DNA of 64,000 bases, taken from Leptospira sp. 96542 (GTDB lineage Bacteria > Spirochaetota > Leptospiria > Leptospirales > Leptospiraceae). How positions within the stretch are numbered: position 1 is the first letter of the stretch; the number at the start of each line of letters is the position of its first letter. The stretch spans positions 3,375-67,374 of the forward strand of contig JARJFC010000022.1 in assembly GCA_029310945.1 (NCBI GenBank), read 5' to 3'. The position numbers and the translations under genes are program-made. Shown one piece after another: positions 46,960 through 56,040 of this stretch. The notes under the pieces were generated by a model that ran no database searches, was not told where the DNA came from, and was given only the letters and a program-made list of their open reading frames with translations.

Positions 46960-48093
46960 TTAAGGATAAAAAAAGAAAACCAAAAGAAAGGATAAAAATA
47001 TAAATTTTGTCATTTCATAAAGTAAGGCACTTTTTCGTTTTGTGATGAGAACTCCTAAAGATACGAAACTAAATACCAAAAGATAAATGATAGAAATGAT
47101 CTGCCAAACATTGTATTCGCCCAATTTTTTAAGAAAATACAAAGTAAAAATTGTTGGAACCAGTAATTGAATAAAAAGATAAATTCGAAAACCAAGGCCA
47201 TTAGGGTCTGGCCTATACAATTGGTCGATCCTCATAATTTTTGTTTTTGGTATCAGGTCAATGGGACGCACAGATGGGTATGAAAAAAAACTACGAATTG
47301 CTTGCCACTTAAATTTTGTATTCCAAAAATCAGAGGCCATGTCCTTAAACACATGGATCTGGCAGAAAATGGGGTCAAAATTCCTAAGCTGTGTCACCAA
47401 ACCATACCTAGGTGGAACTGTCTCCTCTTTGAAAGTTCCAAACAATTTATCCCAAAAAATAAATACACCTGCGTAATTTTTGTCGATGTATTCTGGGTTC
47501 ATTGCATGGTGCACTCTATGGTGTGAAGGAGTTACAAAAATAGACTCAAACCAAGCAGGAAGCTTACCTATGGCTCTCGTATGCACAAAAAATTGGTAAG
47601 TACGATTGAGTGCATCAATGATCAAATACGAAACCACTGGAAAACCAAAAACCGCTAGCGGTAAATAAAAAATTCCAATCCCAATATTCCTAACAAAGGA
47701 TTGCCTGAGAGCAACTGTTAAATTAAACTCTTCACTTGAATGGTGGACAACATGGGATGCCCATAGAATTTTAATTTCATGACTGAATCGATGTGCCCAA
47801 TAGAATAAAAAATCGAGAAGAATAAACAATACCACCCAATGCACACTTGAGTTTGGATTTGTGATCCAATTTAGATTCTCTTTGCCCCAACCAAAGAATG
47901 AATATAAGTATTGATAGGTGGCAACGATTCCTAGCAAAATAAGCCCATCAAAAATTCGGCTGAGCACTCCCAAACTCAAATCCACGATGGAGTCTTCGTA
48001 GTGATAAAAATCCTTTCGTTTGATGCGAACATAAACCAATTCGACTAATATCAAAACAAAATAAATGGGCGCTATGGATTCGATGAGTCTCAT
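46960..48093 (-). CDS. Fatty acid hydroxylase / sterol desaturase family protein
   Basis: 377 aa with about six membrane helices. The eight-His di-iron motifs are present: HRFSHEIKILWASHVVHHS and VTPSHHRVHHAMNPEYID. These membrane enzymes hydroxylate or desaturate lipids with oxygen. A second, different family member lies at 53 kb, and the Mla lipid transport genes lie between them. 43-nt gap upstream of the VOC gene. Confidence 0.9.
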   Translation of the reverse strand: MRLIESIAPIYFVLILVELVYVRIKRKDFYHYEDSIVDLSLGVLSRIFDGLILLGIVATYQYLYSFFGWGKENLNWITNPNSSVHWVVLFILLDFLFYWAHRFSHEIKILWASHVVHHSSEEFNLTVALRQSFVRNIGIGIFYLPLAVFGFPVVSYLIIDALNRTYQFFVHTRAIGKLPAWFESIFVTPSHHRVHHAMNPEYIDKNYAGVFIFWDKLFGTFKEETVPPRYGLVTQLRNFDPIFCQIHVFKDMASDFWNTKFKWQAIRSFFSYPSVRPIDLIPKTKIMRIDQLYRPDPNGLGFRIYLFIQLLVPTIFTLYFLKKLGEYNVWQIISIIYLLVFSFVSLGVLITKRKSALLYEMTKFIFLSFLLVFFFYP

Positions 48094-48223
48094 GTTGTTT
48101 CTAGGCCTTTCGATTATTTAGATAAATAACACTAAGTCAACGAACTTTTTAAAATGTCCAATTGTATGATAATCTTTGCCTAAAGAATATAAAACCAATC
48201 GAATATAAAACTCCTCGCACTAT

Positions 48224-48832
48224 TTAGCGTATTAGTTTGGAAAGGTTTAAAATGACATCGTTCAAAGATTCATGGAAACCTACATTCCAACCTGTCACCA
48301 ATGCTTCAGGGTCTTTTTCTTTGATGCCAATGGACTTTGTATATTTCTTGCGAAAAATAAGAGAGGGGGAATCTTTTTCTTCAAACACAACAATTTCCCA
48401 TTCTAACACTGATTTGGGTTCCTTTGTACGAAAATCTCCATAAAGTTCCGTAACATAAATCTCAATTGAATGGGTTGCTAAAAATCTGGAATTCACATTG
48501 GAATCCCAAACAAAAAGCCCTGATTTAACAAAACTTTTAGAAACTTCTTCTCGGATATTGGCTTGTGGTGTGATAAAAAATCCGTTATAAAAATCCGATT
48601 CGTAATTGACATCACCTTTTCGGTACACGAATTCTTTACCTTCAAATTTTTGCGAAAAACTAACCTTTCTGATAAAAAAACTTCTATTGTGATCAGAACT
48701 TCCCACTTTACCAATTTCGCCAGCTTCAATCAAAAACATCTTTTTATCTGGAAATGATTTTGTCACACCAAAACAAGCGTTAATGGAAATTAGAACAATT
48801 AGGTATAATAATATTTTTTTAAACATACTCAT
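48224..48832 (-). CDS. Mla-type auxiliary lipoprotein
   Basis: 202 aa from ATG 48832, which forms an ATGA overlap with the stop of mlaD (a TTG two codons upstream is possible). Signal peptide with lipobox SINAC. The body reads as the ABC-type transport auxiliary lipoprotein fold (DUF330/PqiC type): KSFPDKKMFLIEAG, FFITPQANIREEVSKSF and IEIYVTELYGDFRTKE. It should sit in the periplasm, probably in the outer membrane, and work with the MCE protein. Confidence 0.75.
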   Translation of the reverse strand: MSMFKKILLYLIVLISINACFGVTKSFPDKKMFLIEAGEIGKVGSSDHNRSFFIRKVSFSQKFEGKEFVYRKGDVNYESDFYNGFFITPQANIREEVSKSFVKSGLFVWDSNVNSRFLATHSIEIYVTELYGDFRTKEPKSVLEWEIVVFEEKDSPSLIFRKKYTKSIGIKEKDPEALVTGWNVGFHESLNDVILNLSKLIR

Positions 48833-49776
48833 TTCCAAAGTTTAGACTTGTTGGGAGCTTCTCCAAATAAAAATTGTGATGGATACTTTTTTGCATTGGA
48901 AGTGACTTCCTTTAAATCTTCGGAAGCAATCCGCAAATTTTCCACAGCTGTGGAAATATCTCCCTGGTTGGATGCGAGGATTGTATCCAACCGTTTCATA
49001 GTTGATTGTAACTGTGTTATCGTTTGGTCAAATTTTTTAGGTGCGTTTTGGGTTTCGGGACTCGCAAGTAAGTTTTTCAATTCAGAATTGGTTTTGCGTA
49101 ATTCAGAAACGAGAGATGTAGATTCCCGCGCCAGTGCACCCAAATTTGCTTCACCCACTGCTTGGTTTAAACTCTGAACCAATTGGTTTACGTGGAGTAA
49201 AATTTTATCAACATCTGCCTTTTCTAGATTATCAAAAAATTTATCAACCGATGCAGTGAATCTTGAAATTGTACTCGGAGCCGAAGGAATGTAAATTGTT
49301 TTTGGTTCCCAGTCGATGGCAAGGGGGGGATTTTTTTCTGGGTTTAAATAATCTACTTCCAAATAGGCAGTTCCAGTTAATCCTTGTGATGCGAGACGAA
49401 CCCGAAGACCAGATGCAATCATTCGTTCCACAGTTTTTTTAAGATCATTTCCATACACACCCTTTACAAAATCAGGAACCGACATTTTAATGAGTACATA
49501 CCTACCATATCGCAAACTATCGTCAGTTTTTAGGTCGGCAGTGTATTCATTTTGAACAAAAGTGATTTCTTGTACGGTTCCCACTTTTACACCTCGGTGT
49601 TTGACTGGAGATCCAATGTCCAAACCTTGTACTGACTCATCAAAATAGGTTTCCAAACGAATGGATCTCTGGAAGAATGAACCCGCTGTAAAAAAGATCA
49701 AAAATAAAATGAGTGTAAAAAAACTGGCTAAAACAAAAACACCAACCTTAAAATAACTTTTGTTAGATTGATTCAT
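48829..49776 (-). CDS. mlaD: MCE/MlaD-family lipid transport protein
   Basis: 315 aa. One N-terminal membrane helix (VFVLASFFTLILFLIFF) and an MCE domain with VQGLDIGSPVKHRGVKVG; the C-terminal part is a long helix (LRKTNSELKNLLASPET). MlaD forms a hexameric ring in the periplasm through which phospholipids pass between membranes. ATGA overlaps join it to mlaF and to the auxiliary lipoprotein gene. Confidence 0.9.
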   Translation of the reverse strand: MNQSNKSYFKVGVFVLASFFTLILFLIFFTAGSFFQRSIRLETYFDESVQGLDIGSPVKHRGVKVGTVQEITFVQNEYTADLKTDDSLRYGRYVLIKMSVPDFVKGVYGNDLKKTVERMIASGLRVRLASQGLTGTAYLEVDYLNPEKNPPLAIDWEPKTIYIPSAPSTISRFTASVDKFFDNLEKADVDKILLHVNQLVQSLNQAVGEANLGALARESTSLVSELRKTNSELKNLLASPETQNAPKKFDQTITQLQSTMKRLDTILASNQGDISTAVENLRIASEDLKEVTSNAKKYPSQFLFGEAPNKSKLWK

Positions 49777-50540
49777 CTAGTATAACTCTCCTCGGGGATT
49801 CGGTTAAAAAATTGTCGCACAAATCGATCCTTCGATTTGTTTTTGAGGTCGTTGGGGTTGCCTTCTGCAATGATCCCTTTTTTTGTTTTATCGAGGACTA
49901 TGACACGATCTGCCATAGTAAATACAGATGGTAGTTCGTGTGTGACAATGACAAAGGTAACACCGAGAGTTCTTGACAATCTCAAAATGAGATGATCCAA
50001 CTCCACACTGGTGATAGGATCAAGCCCAGCACTCGGTTCATCTAAAAATAAAATTTTAGGATCCATCGCCATGGCACGTGCAATGGCTGCACGTTTTTTC
50101 ATTCCACCAGATAGTTCAGAAGGCAAAAGATCTGCAAAAGGAAAAAGCCCGACCATTTTTAATTTCATATAGGCAATTTCATTGATGATTGGTAATGGAA
50201 GGTCTGTAAATTCTTCCAGAGGTAAACGAACATTTTCGAGGAGGGACATGGATCCGAACAAGGCACTTTGTTGGTACATTACGCCGATATGATTCCAGAT
50301 ATTTATTTTGTCCTTACCGTTAGCCATGACTATGTCTGCATCCTCAATCCAAACCCTTCCGCTAAAAGGTGGACTAAGCCCTATCATATTTTTTAGAACT
50401 GTGGATTTGCCACAACCAGACCCACCCAAAATTCCAAAAATTTCTCCGCGATTAACACTAAAGGAAATATCTTCCATAACCATTGTTTGACCATAGCCAG
50501 TTGTTAGGTGTTCGACTTTAATGATTGGATCTTCTTTCAT
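49773..50540 (-). CDS. mlaF: ABC transporter ATP-binding protein MlaF-like
   Basis: 255 aa. Walker A GGSGCGKST, Q-loop VMYQQSALFGSMSLLENV, signature LSGGMKKRAAIARA, Walker B ILFLDEPSAGLDP, and H-loop VTHELPSVF. The residues LFGSMSLLENVRLPL are typical of Mla/Mkl ATPases. Drives lipid transport with MlaE. ATGA overlap with mlaE. Confidence 0.93.
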   Translation of the reverse strand: MKEDPIIKVEHLTTGYGQTMVMEDISFSVNRGEIFGILGGSGCGKSTVLKNMIGLSPPFSGRVWIEDADIVMANGKDKINIWNHIGVMYQQSALFGSMSLLENVRLPLEEFTDLPLPIINEIAYMKLKMVGLFPFADLLPSELSGGMKKRAAIARAMAMDPKILFLDEPSAGLDPITSVELDHLILRLSRTLGVTFVIVTHELPSVFTMADRVIVLDKTKKGIIAEGNPNDLKNKSKDRFVRQFFNRIPEESYTR

Positions 50541-51658
50541 ATGCCCAAGTAAAAAAACAAAACAGAAAACACACCATCAAGGAGTGAAACCAAAATGATA
50601 GAACCAACAACAGCGGCCGTTGTTGACTCTCCAACTGCGCCTGCCCCAGAACCAGTTTTTAAACCGCGGTAACAACCAATGGCCGCTATGATCATTCCAA
50701 AAAAATATGATTTCAAAAGCCCACCTAGGATGTCAGACAAGCCTACGGCAATATTGACTTGGTTGATAAATGTGATCAAGGGAAATCCAAAACTCACTAG
50801 AACAACCGCCCCCCCAATGAGACCAAATAAATTGAAGACAATTGTGAGGAGTGGTGTGACTATGAGTGAAGCAACAAGCCTTGGTACAATCAAAAACTGA
50901 ACAGGTGGGAGACCCATCGTTGTCAATGCATCGATTTCTTCGGAAACCTTCATGGTTCCAATTTCTGCGGCAAAGGCAGAACCCGACCGGCCTGATAGAA
51001 TGAAAGCCGTCATGAGCGGACCAAGCTCTCGGAAAAGTGAAAGTCCGACGAGGTTGGCCACAAAAATTTCCGCACCAAACCTACGCATGGGGATAGCAGA
51101 TTGAAAAGACATGATGAGCCCGAGTAAAAAGCCAATCATGGCAATGATCGGAAAGGCATTGACACCCATTGACTCAGCCACTTTGAAACTATCCTTCCAA
51201 CGAATTTTTGAAGGGTGCAAAAGGGAACTCCAAAAAGATACGGTGAGTTCTCCCGTAAAAGTAATAAGGTATTTGAATTCAAGTAAGGATTCGATTGTGA
51301 GTTTTCCGATCCTTTCCGATTTTCGAAGGGCAAAAATCTTCGGAATTTGGCTTCGTTTGGAATCGTCTTCCACGATTTTGTAAATAAAAGATAAATCTTC
51401 ATTTAACCCGTATAAGCTGAAATTTGCACCAATGGATTCGGATTGGATGCGGATTTGTTTGATGAAAGTAATACCAGAGGAATCAGAATGTTCCAGATTT
51501 TTGGCAAAAACCTTCACATTGCGAGGGTTGTTTTGCAATTGTAAAAAAAGTTCTTTCCAATCCACCGAAATTTCTTTCTCCGAAAGTACTTGTGGCAAAT
51601 GGATTTCGAGAGAATTACCTTCCCATAAAAATGAGGTTTTACGATTGGAATTAGACAC
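50537..51658 (-). CDS. mlaE: STAS-MlaE fusion: lipid ABC permease
   Basis: 373 aa. Residues 1-110 form a STAS-like domain (NPRNVKVFAKNLEHSDSSG with the conserved D-S-S-G loop), as in MlaB. The rest is the MlaE permease: IAMIGFLLGLIMSFQSAIPM, FGAEIFVANLVGLSLFRELG, LMTAFILSGRSGSAFAAEIG and DALTTMGLPPVQFLIVP. In E. coli MlaB and MlaE are separate proteins; here they are one chain. First gene of the four-gene operon mlaE-mlaF-mlaD-lipoprotein. Confidence 0.9.
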   Translation of the reverse strand: MSNSNRKTSFLWEGNSLEIHLPQVLSEKEISVDWKELFLQLQNNPRNVKVFAKNLEHSDSSGITFIKQIRIQSESIGANFSLYGLNEDLSFIYKIVEDDSKRSQIPKIFALRKSERIGKLTIESLLEFKYLITFTGELTVSFWSSLLHPSKIRWKDSFKVAESMGVNAFPIIAMIGFLLGLIMSFQSAIPMRRFGAEIFVANLVGLSLFRELGPLMTAFILSGRSGSAFAAEIGTMKVSEEIDALTTMGLPPVQFLIVPRLVASLIVTPLLTIVFNLFGLIGGAVVLVSFGFPLITFINQVNIAVGLSDILGGLLKSYFFGMIIAAIGCYRGLKTGSGAGAVGESTTAAVVGSIILVSLLDGVFSVLFFYLGI

Positions 51659-51736
51659 TGTATTTTAGAGTAGCCTAAAGGACGGAAAGGCGTCTGCAAG
51701 TGATTTTATTTTACAAACATTGGATAATTTCAGAAC

Positions 51737-52843
51737 ATGAATTTGATGTGGGATTTAATTTGTAAACTCATTGGATTTTCCGCCGGACTTTCCTTTCTTT
51801 TCGCACTCGGCGAATTTTTGAGGAAAGGGGCATCTTACCACACCTATCTCCAAGGATTTTTGTTTTTATTTGCCGCTTTCTTCCAAGCGCATACCTATCT
51901 GGCTTTTTCGGGAGAAATACTCAGTTTTCCCCATCTCTATTTGTTCCACCTACCATTCACTGCTTTTTTTGGTGCCCTCCTCAAACGGTATTTTTTTGTA
52001 CTTTGGAGCGATCCAAAAGAAACCCTCCCCTTTACTCTTTGGGATTTTATCCCTCCTGTTTTGGTTTTTTTACTGCTCATTCCCTTCTATATGGAACCAA
52101 AAGAAGTCAAAATTGCCATTCACTCCGCCTACCCCAAGGAAGGTGTACCCAATTTATATAAATTCATTATCGTTTTGGCTGTATTACCAATATTGTATTC
52201 TGGGGTGTATGTATTTCGGCAGGTCTTTCGTTATGTTCGTTGGGTGAGGTTAAAAGAGTCAGCTCATTTACGTTTGGTGGTCTTTGTTGTGTCTGTCGGT
52301 ACTTTTGGAAGTTTGCTCGGAATTTTCACTTTATTTTTACATGTAGAACGTGGGCTTGAAATGGTTTCTTTCCTTATTGCCCTCCTCATTATTTTTGTTT
52401 ATCTCCTCCGCCAAAAAAGCCCGGAACTCTGGGGCGAATTCCAAAGGATTGTGATTGAAGAGAAAAAATACCAAATCTCACAATTGCGGAGTTTTGATTT
52501 AGAATTATTAGGCAATAAACTTAAAGATCTCATGGAAACCCAAAAAATTCATAGAGATGAGACCTTAAACTTAGAATCAATGGCCAATTACATGGGTTTG
52601 ACGGAACACCAAATGTCCGAACTATTGAACACCCATATAGGAAAGAGTTTCTTTCATTTTGTAAATCATTACCGCATTGAAGAAGCCAAAGAAATTTTTC
52701 GAAAAAATCCAAAATTAAACATATTGAATGTTGTCTACGAAGTTGGGTTCCCTTCCAAATCCACATTTTACGATGCATTCAAACGTGAAGTGGGAATGAG
52801 CCCCTCTGATTTTCGCAAAAAATTCAAAATTGATTCCGATTAG
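51737..52843 (+). CDS. Membrane-bound AraC-family regulator
   Basis: 368 aa. Residues 1-235 contain six or seven membrane helices (GFLFLFAAFFQAHTYLAF, FIIVLAVLPILYSGVYVF and others). The C-terminal 100 residues are an AraC/XylS DNA-binding domain with two helix-turn-helix units: LNLESMANYMGLTEHQMSEL and INVLNVVYEVGF-type region ILNVVYEVGFPSKSTFYDAF. Such fusions sense an envelope signal and act on DNA directly. Divergent from mlaE by 78 nt, so it may control the mla operon (inference). Confidence 0.88.
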   Translation: MNLMWDLICKLIGFSAGLSFLFALGEFLRKGASYHTYLQGFLFLFAAFFQAHTYLAFSGEILSFPHLYLFHLPFTAFFGALLKRYFFVLWSDPKETLPFTLWDFIPPVLVFLLLIPFYMEPKEVKIAIHSAYPKEGVPNLYKFIIVLAVLPILYSGVYVFRQVFRYVRWVRLKESAHLRLVVFVVSVGTFGSLLGIFTLFLHVERGLEMVSFLIALLIIFVYLLRQKSPELWGEFQRIVIEEKKYQISQLRSFDLELLGNKLKDLMETQKIHRDETLNLESMANYMGLTEHQMSELLNTHIGKSFFHFVNHYRIEEAKEIFRKNPKLNILNVVYEVGFPSKSTFYDAFKREVGMSPSDFRKKFKIDSD

Positions 52844-52956
52844 GGCAAACTGGATACAAAAAACTATCCGAATTGACCCAATCGGTCGCAAACAAAATCC
52901 AAATGGAGTAAGATGAAACTTAAAGAAACTCGTGGTAAGGGTTTTTCGGAGGAATC

Positions 52957-53832
52957 ATGTTTGATGGACCAGTACAGTGCGAATTGGTAATGGATTGTAT
53001 CGTAAAAGTTGGGTTTGCCCAAACGGTCATGAATTTTTTACGTTATTATCCAATTGCAGGATTGGTATTTTTCATTTTTTATCTTTGGAAAAAAGAATCC
53101 TTTGCTCGTTTTCGTATTCAAAAAGTTTACCCGAAAATTGATAAGGTTTGGAAAGAGATCAAACAATCAGCTGTGACTTTGATCGTTTTTACCCTTGTGG
53201 CATCAACGAGTATCCTTCTTGTAAAAATGAAGATACTACCCACTGCAATTTATTTTGGACCAGTGACTGATACAAAAGGCATTCTTATGTTAGTTGGTAG
53301 TTTTGTTCTCATAACCATTTGGCATGAAACTTGGTTTTACTGGATGCACCGTTTTGCTCATTTAAAAAAAGTGTATCCTCATGTGCATGTTGAACACCAC
53401 CAGTCTGTAAACCCGACTCCACTCGCTGCCTACAGATTCCAAGCAACGGAAGCATTTTTAGAAGCAATTTACATCATTCCATTTGTTACCTTTATTCCGA
53501 TTCACTTCCAAGTACTAATCTTCCATACTTTCTATGCAATGGTCTTAAATATCTGGTGGCATTTAGGATATGAATTTTTTCCAAAGGGTTGGGCAAGCCA
53601 CCCCATCACTAAGTGGATCAACACATCCACACACCACAACCTCCATCACCAGAAATTTTTGGGGAACTATTCACTTTATTTTAATTTTTGGGATCGGATC
53701 ATGGGAACGAACTTTCCATATTATGAAAGTTACTACGAACAAGTAACGACAGAAAGAGATACAAAGAAATTGCAACACAATGAATTACAAAACGAAACAA
53801 AAGAGATTCGAAAGGAGACCTTGGTTGTCTGA
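52957..53832 (+). CDS. Fatty acid hydroxylase / sterol desaturase family protein, second copy
   Basis: 291 aa with about four membrane helices. Histidine motifs HETWFYWMHRFAH, HVHVEHHQSVNP and NTSTHHNLHHQKFLG. GGAGG stands 4 nt before the ATG, the strongest ribosome-binding site in this part of the window. Distinct from the 47-kb member in size and spacing of motifs. Transcribed with or after the AraC gene. Confidence 0.9.
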   Translation: MFDGPVQCELVMDCIVKVGFAQTVMNFLRYYPIAGLVFFIFYLWKKESFARFRIQKVYPKIDKVWKEIKQSAVTLIVFTLVASTSILLVKMKILPTAIYFGPVTDTKGILMLVGSFVLITIWHETWFYWMHRFAHLKKVYPHVHVEHHQSVNPTPLAAYRFQATEAFLEAIYIIPFVTFIPIHFQVLIFHTFYAMVLNIWWHLGYEFFPKGWASHPITKWINTSTHHNLHHQKFLGNYSLYFNFWDRIMGTNFPYYESYYEQVTTERDTKKLQHNELQNETKEIRKETLVV

Positions 53833-53871
53833 ATTGCGGGAATTGGTTTCCGCGGCAGGGATCGAACGAAA

Positions 53872-53924
53872 ATCCCCCAATTGTTTGACCTAAATTCTTG
53901 TCCATAAGAGAGTCTTTGGGGGAT
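53872..53924. repeat. Inverted repeat upstream of flgB
   Basis: ATCCCCCAA (53872-53880) and TTGGGGGAT (53916-53924) are perfect complements 35 nt apart. The 245-nt gap before flgB otherwise holds a purine-rich stretch and no promoter I can assign. It could be the terminator of the hydroxylase gene or a control element of flgB. Confidence 0.5.
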
Positions 53925-54077
53925 TGCAGGGAGAGCCCGACCCCTTCCCTATCAATTCTAATAAAAAATACCATTGGGGCCGCCCAAAGAAATGACCAAA
54001 AAAATCCAAATTTAGAGACATAAAGTTCTTTAGGAGGAAGGAAATTTGGCCGAAGGGAAACCTTGAGGGGTAAAACC

Positions 54078-54509
54078 ATGTTTGAAGCCACACATTTTAT
54101 GAAAACCCAAGACTTACTTGAACGCGGTATGTCGGCCGCCACTCAGAGGCGAAAGGTTTTGTCAGATAACATTGCGAATGCGGATGTTCCGAACTTCAAA
54201 CGTTCTGAAGTTGTGTTTGAATCTATGATCAAACGTGCGTTAGAATCGGAAAAAATTGAGAAAGAAAAAGCGGTGCCAACAAAGGTTTCAAATGATCGCC
54301 ATATTGAATTTTTCAAACCCCTCGACTACCGGGATGTAAAACCCAAAGTCAATATGGATTACCTCACCACCATGCGACCAGACGGGAACAATATAGACAT
54401 CGAAAAGGAAGTGGTCGAGGCCAATCAAAATCAAATGAGTTATAATTTTATGATTGAAAGGTTAAACCAAAACAATCGCCTCCTAAATATCGTAATGCGA
54501 ACAACTTAA
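54078..54509 (+). CDS. flgB: Flagellar basal-body rod protein FlgB
   Basis: 143 aa from ATG 54078 (TTGAGGGG upstream). N-terminal rod signature RRKVLSDNIANADVPNFKRS and C-terminal helix with VEANQNQMSYNFMIERLN. FlgB is the proximal rod component of the periplasmic flagellum. Followed 53 nt later by flgC. Confidence 0.95.
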   Translation: MFEATHFMKTQDLLERGMSAATQRRKVLSDNIANADVPNFKRSEVVFESMIKRALESEKIEKEKAVPTKVSNDRHIEFFKPLDYRDVKPKVNMDYLTTMRPDGNNIDIEKEVVEANQNQMSYNFMIERLNQNNRLLNIVMRTT

Positions 54510-54562
54510 AGATAAATTCAGTTAGGAATGGATCCAGTTAAATAATAGGAAGGTAAAATTTT

Positions 54563-55024
54563 ATGGGTATGTTTGATTCTATTAATATTTCGGCAACAGG
54601 ACTTTCGGCACAACGTTTACGTATGGACGTTATATCGAATAACATTGCAAATTCGACAACCACTCGTAATACAAATGGTGACGGCCCATTTAGAAGAGAT
54701 AGAGTTATCCTTACTCCCATAAACCTTCGGACTAAATGGAAAAGTCCAGTGTATCCTTTTGGCATTTCACCTGGTGATGGCAAAGGTGTGAAGGTGATGA
54801 AAATTGAAAAGGATATGAGCCCGCTTAGGCTTACCTATGACCCTACCCATCCTGATGCCATCCAAATTGGTCCGAAAAAAGGTTATGTGGAAATGCCCAA
54901 TATCAATATTGTAACGGAGATGACAGATATGATATCGGCATCACGTTCCTACGAAGCTAATGTACAAATGATCAATGGTTCCAAAACAATGATGAACAAA
55001 GCAATGGAGATCGGAAGGGCATAA
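54563..55024 (+). CDS. flgC: Flagellar basal-body rod protein FlgC
   Basis: 153 aa, the usual length. Rod signature SAQRLRMDVISNNIANSTTT and C-terminal VEMPNINIVTEMTDMISASRSYEANVQ (in part), ending NKAMEIGRA. AGGAAGG precedes the ATG. In other spirochetes fliE follows flgC; here accessory DNA starts directly after the stop. Confidence 0.96.
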   Translation: MGMFDSINISATGLSAQRLRMDVISNNIANSTTTRNTNGDGPFRRDRVILTPINLRTKWKSPVYPFGISPGDGKGVKVMKIEKDMSPLRLTYDPTHPDAIQIGPKKGYVEMPNINIVTEMTDMISASRSYEANVQMINGSKTMMNKAMEIGRA

Positions 55025-55120
55025 ACACAGTCCTTTGCATTTAGGGAAGAGAGTCTTTGAATATTATAATATTTCTATTTGGGCGCCTCGAATCCGTTAT
55101 ATGATAAAGATTGGATAGAA

Positions 55121-55218
55121 AAGCGACCGCGCTTTACGCTCCAATCTTTCCGATCTGTTAGTTGACCAAAATATTTTAGTTTATGGAAAGGATTTCCGCT
55201 GCAATCGCTGGCGCAGGG
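55121..55218. repeat. Two diverged copies of a GC-rich dispersed repeat
   Basis: GACCGCGCTTTACGCTCCA (from about 55124) and TCCGCTGCAATCGCTGGCGC (from about 55196) match the left and right parts of the element at 57168-57200. In this AT-rich setting they stand out. They look like one element split or copied twice. Confidence 0.5.
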
Positions 55219-55432
55219 GTTGGATTGTTAATTGGAAAAGATTTTCTTGTTTTTCAAATTTAGTCTAAACGGAAGATTCCGATAAGGCAAGAATATGAAT
55301 GGAGGACTCTTGCACATTTTTTTCTGAAAGGAATCCGAATTTTAAAACTGGAAGAAGATCAATAATCTAAATTAAGTTAGAGGATTGTGTAAGGTGAATA
55401 CTGTATCTGTACACACAATTTTTATACAAAGT

Positions 55433-55561
55433 CCTTCGTACAGGCTCATCCGCAACCACTACACCCGTGTTTGGTGATGGAACTGCTCCGTTACCGCTAC
55501 CAAACAGCCCACCTACAATGGCCAGTCCTCCGAGCGCCAAACCTCCAAGGGCTGTCCCCAC
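55433..55561 (-). pseudogene. Linker fragment of the giant protein with a broken tip
   Basis: On the minus strand GTG-GGG-ACA onward encodes the same Gly-rich linker as the giant gene (GTALGGLALGGLAIVGGLFG, then ADEPVRR). DNA identity to 62892-63021 is almost complete, with about three mismatches over the 120 nt I compared up to the junction. After PVRR the frame runs on as TLYKNCVYRYS and stops at 55367, unrelated to either other tip and without a domain. No start region. A remnant or donor copy of a tip cassette. Confidence 0.75.
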
Positions 55562-55610
55562 TCCTGGAAAGCGAAACTTCCTGTTCCGACTGGCGAGCGC
55601 AAGAAAATCC
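55555..55610. repeat. 56-bp repeat, copy 1 (boundary of a tip cassette)
   Basis: From TCCCCACTCCTGGAAAGCGA to GCGCAAGAAAATCC. Matches 60451-60506 at 55 of 56 positions (A at 55575 against T at 60471). The first 12 bp are also in the giant gene (63013-63026 region), the remaining 44 are not. It marks the upstream end of both orphan linker copies. Confidence 0.85.
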
Positions 55611-55872
55611 CGGTTACCTCAGTACGAGAAAGATAACCAGCATAATCGGAAGCATTATTATAAAAATACAATTTCAACTTAGGATGCTCGACGTTGTATA
55701 ACAGCGATTTTATTTCTTGGGAAATTGAAATATAATAAAACTTTAAAAATATTTTTTTGATGTCCTTATAGTAAATTAATTCAGAGGCTCCTTTTTAAGA
55801 TTGATAAATTGGCCGAAATTTATGTAATTTTAAATTTATGAAAAGATTACTTTTAGAGCAGATGAAAGGTAA

Positions 55873-55914
55873 GGCTAACTGCGGTTGACACGCTACGGAC
55901 AACCTCGTTTAGCC
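55873..55914. repeat. Two-part imperfect palindrome, attC-like
   Basis: GGCTAA (55873-55878) pairs with TTAGCC (55909-55914); inside, CGGTTG (55882-55887) pairs with CAACC (55900-55904) with one extra base, and a loop CACGCTACGG. GTTATGC follows at 55921. Two stems separated by an unpaired spacer with an offset inner stem is how folded integron attC sites look. No integrase gene is in the window. Confidence 0.4.
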
Positions 55915-56040
55915 TAGTTCGTTATGCGAAGTGCCGGAATACTAAGAAAAATTTCGAAAATAGGTAAAAACAATAAATTAGGTATTAAATTAGGTAAAAT
56001 ACTTGTAAAATTCACAATTGTAGATTATTTTCCAAATAAC

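Larger units (their letters stand above)
55025..56040. other. Gene-poor accessory stretch between flgC and fic
   Basis: 1.0 kb without an intact gene. It holds two partial copies of a small GC-rich repeat (from 55121 and 55196), the linker fragment at 55433-55561, the 56-bp repeat at 55555-55610, and an imperfect palindrome at 55873-55914. I see no fliE. A long frame continues upstream of the fic start to 55924 but is basic and low in complexity. Confidence 0.6.

Noticed and set aside
53950..54077. Sigma-28-type promoter before flgB
   Set aside because: TAAA and GCCG boxes can be found, but the spacing and the second box do not fit the consensus.
55924..56040. Upstream extension of the Fic protein
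   Set aside because: Lys/Gly/Ile-rich, begins within the sequence behind a palindrome and has no Shine-Dalgarno; the Fic fold starts after ATG 56041.
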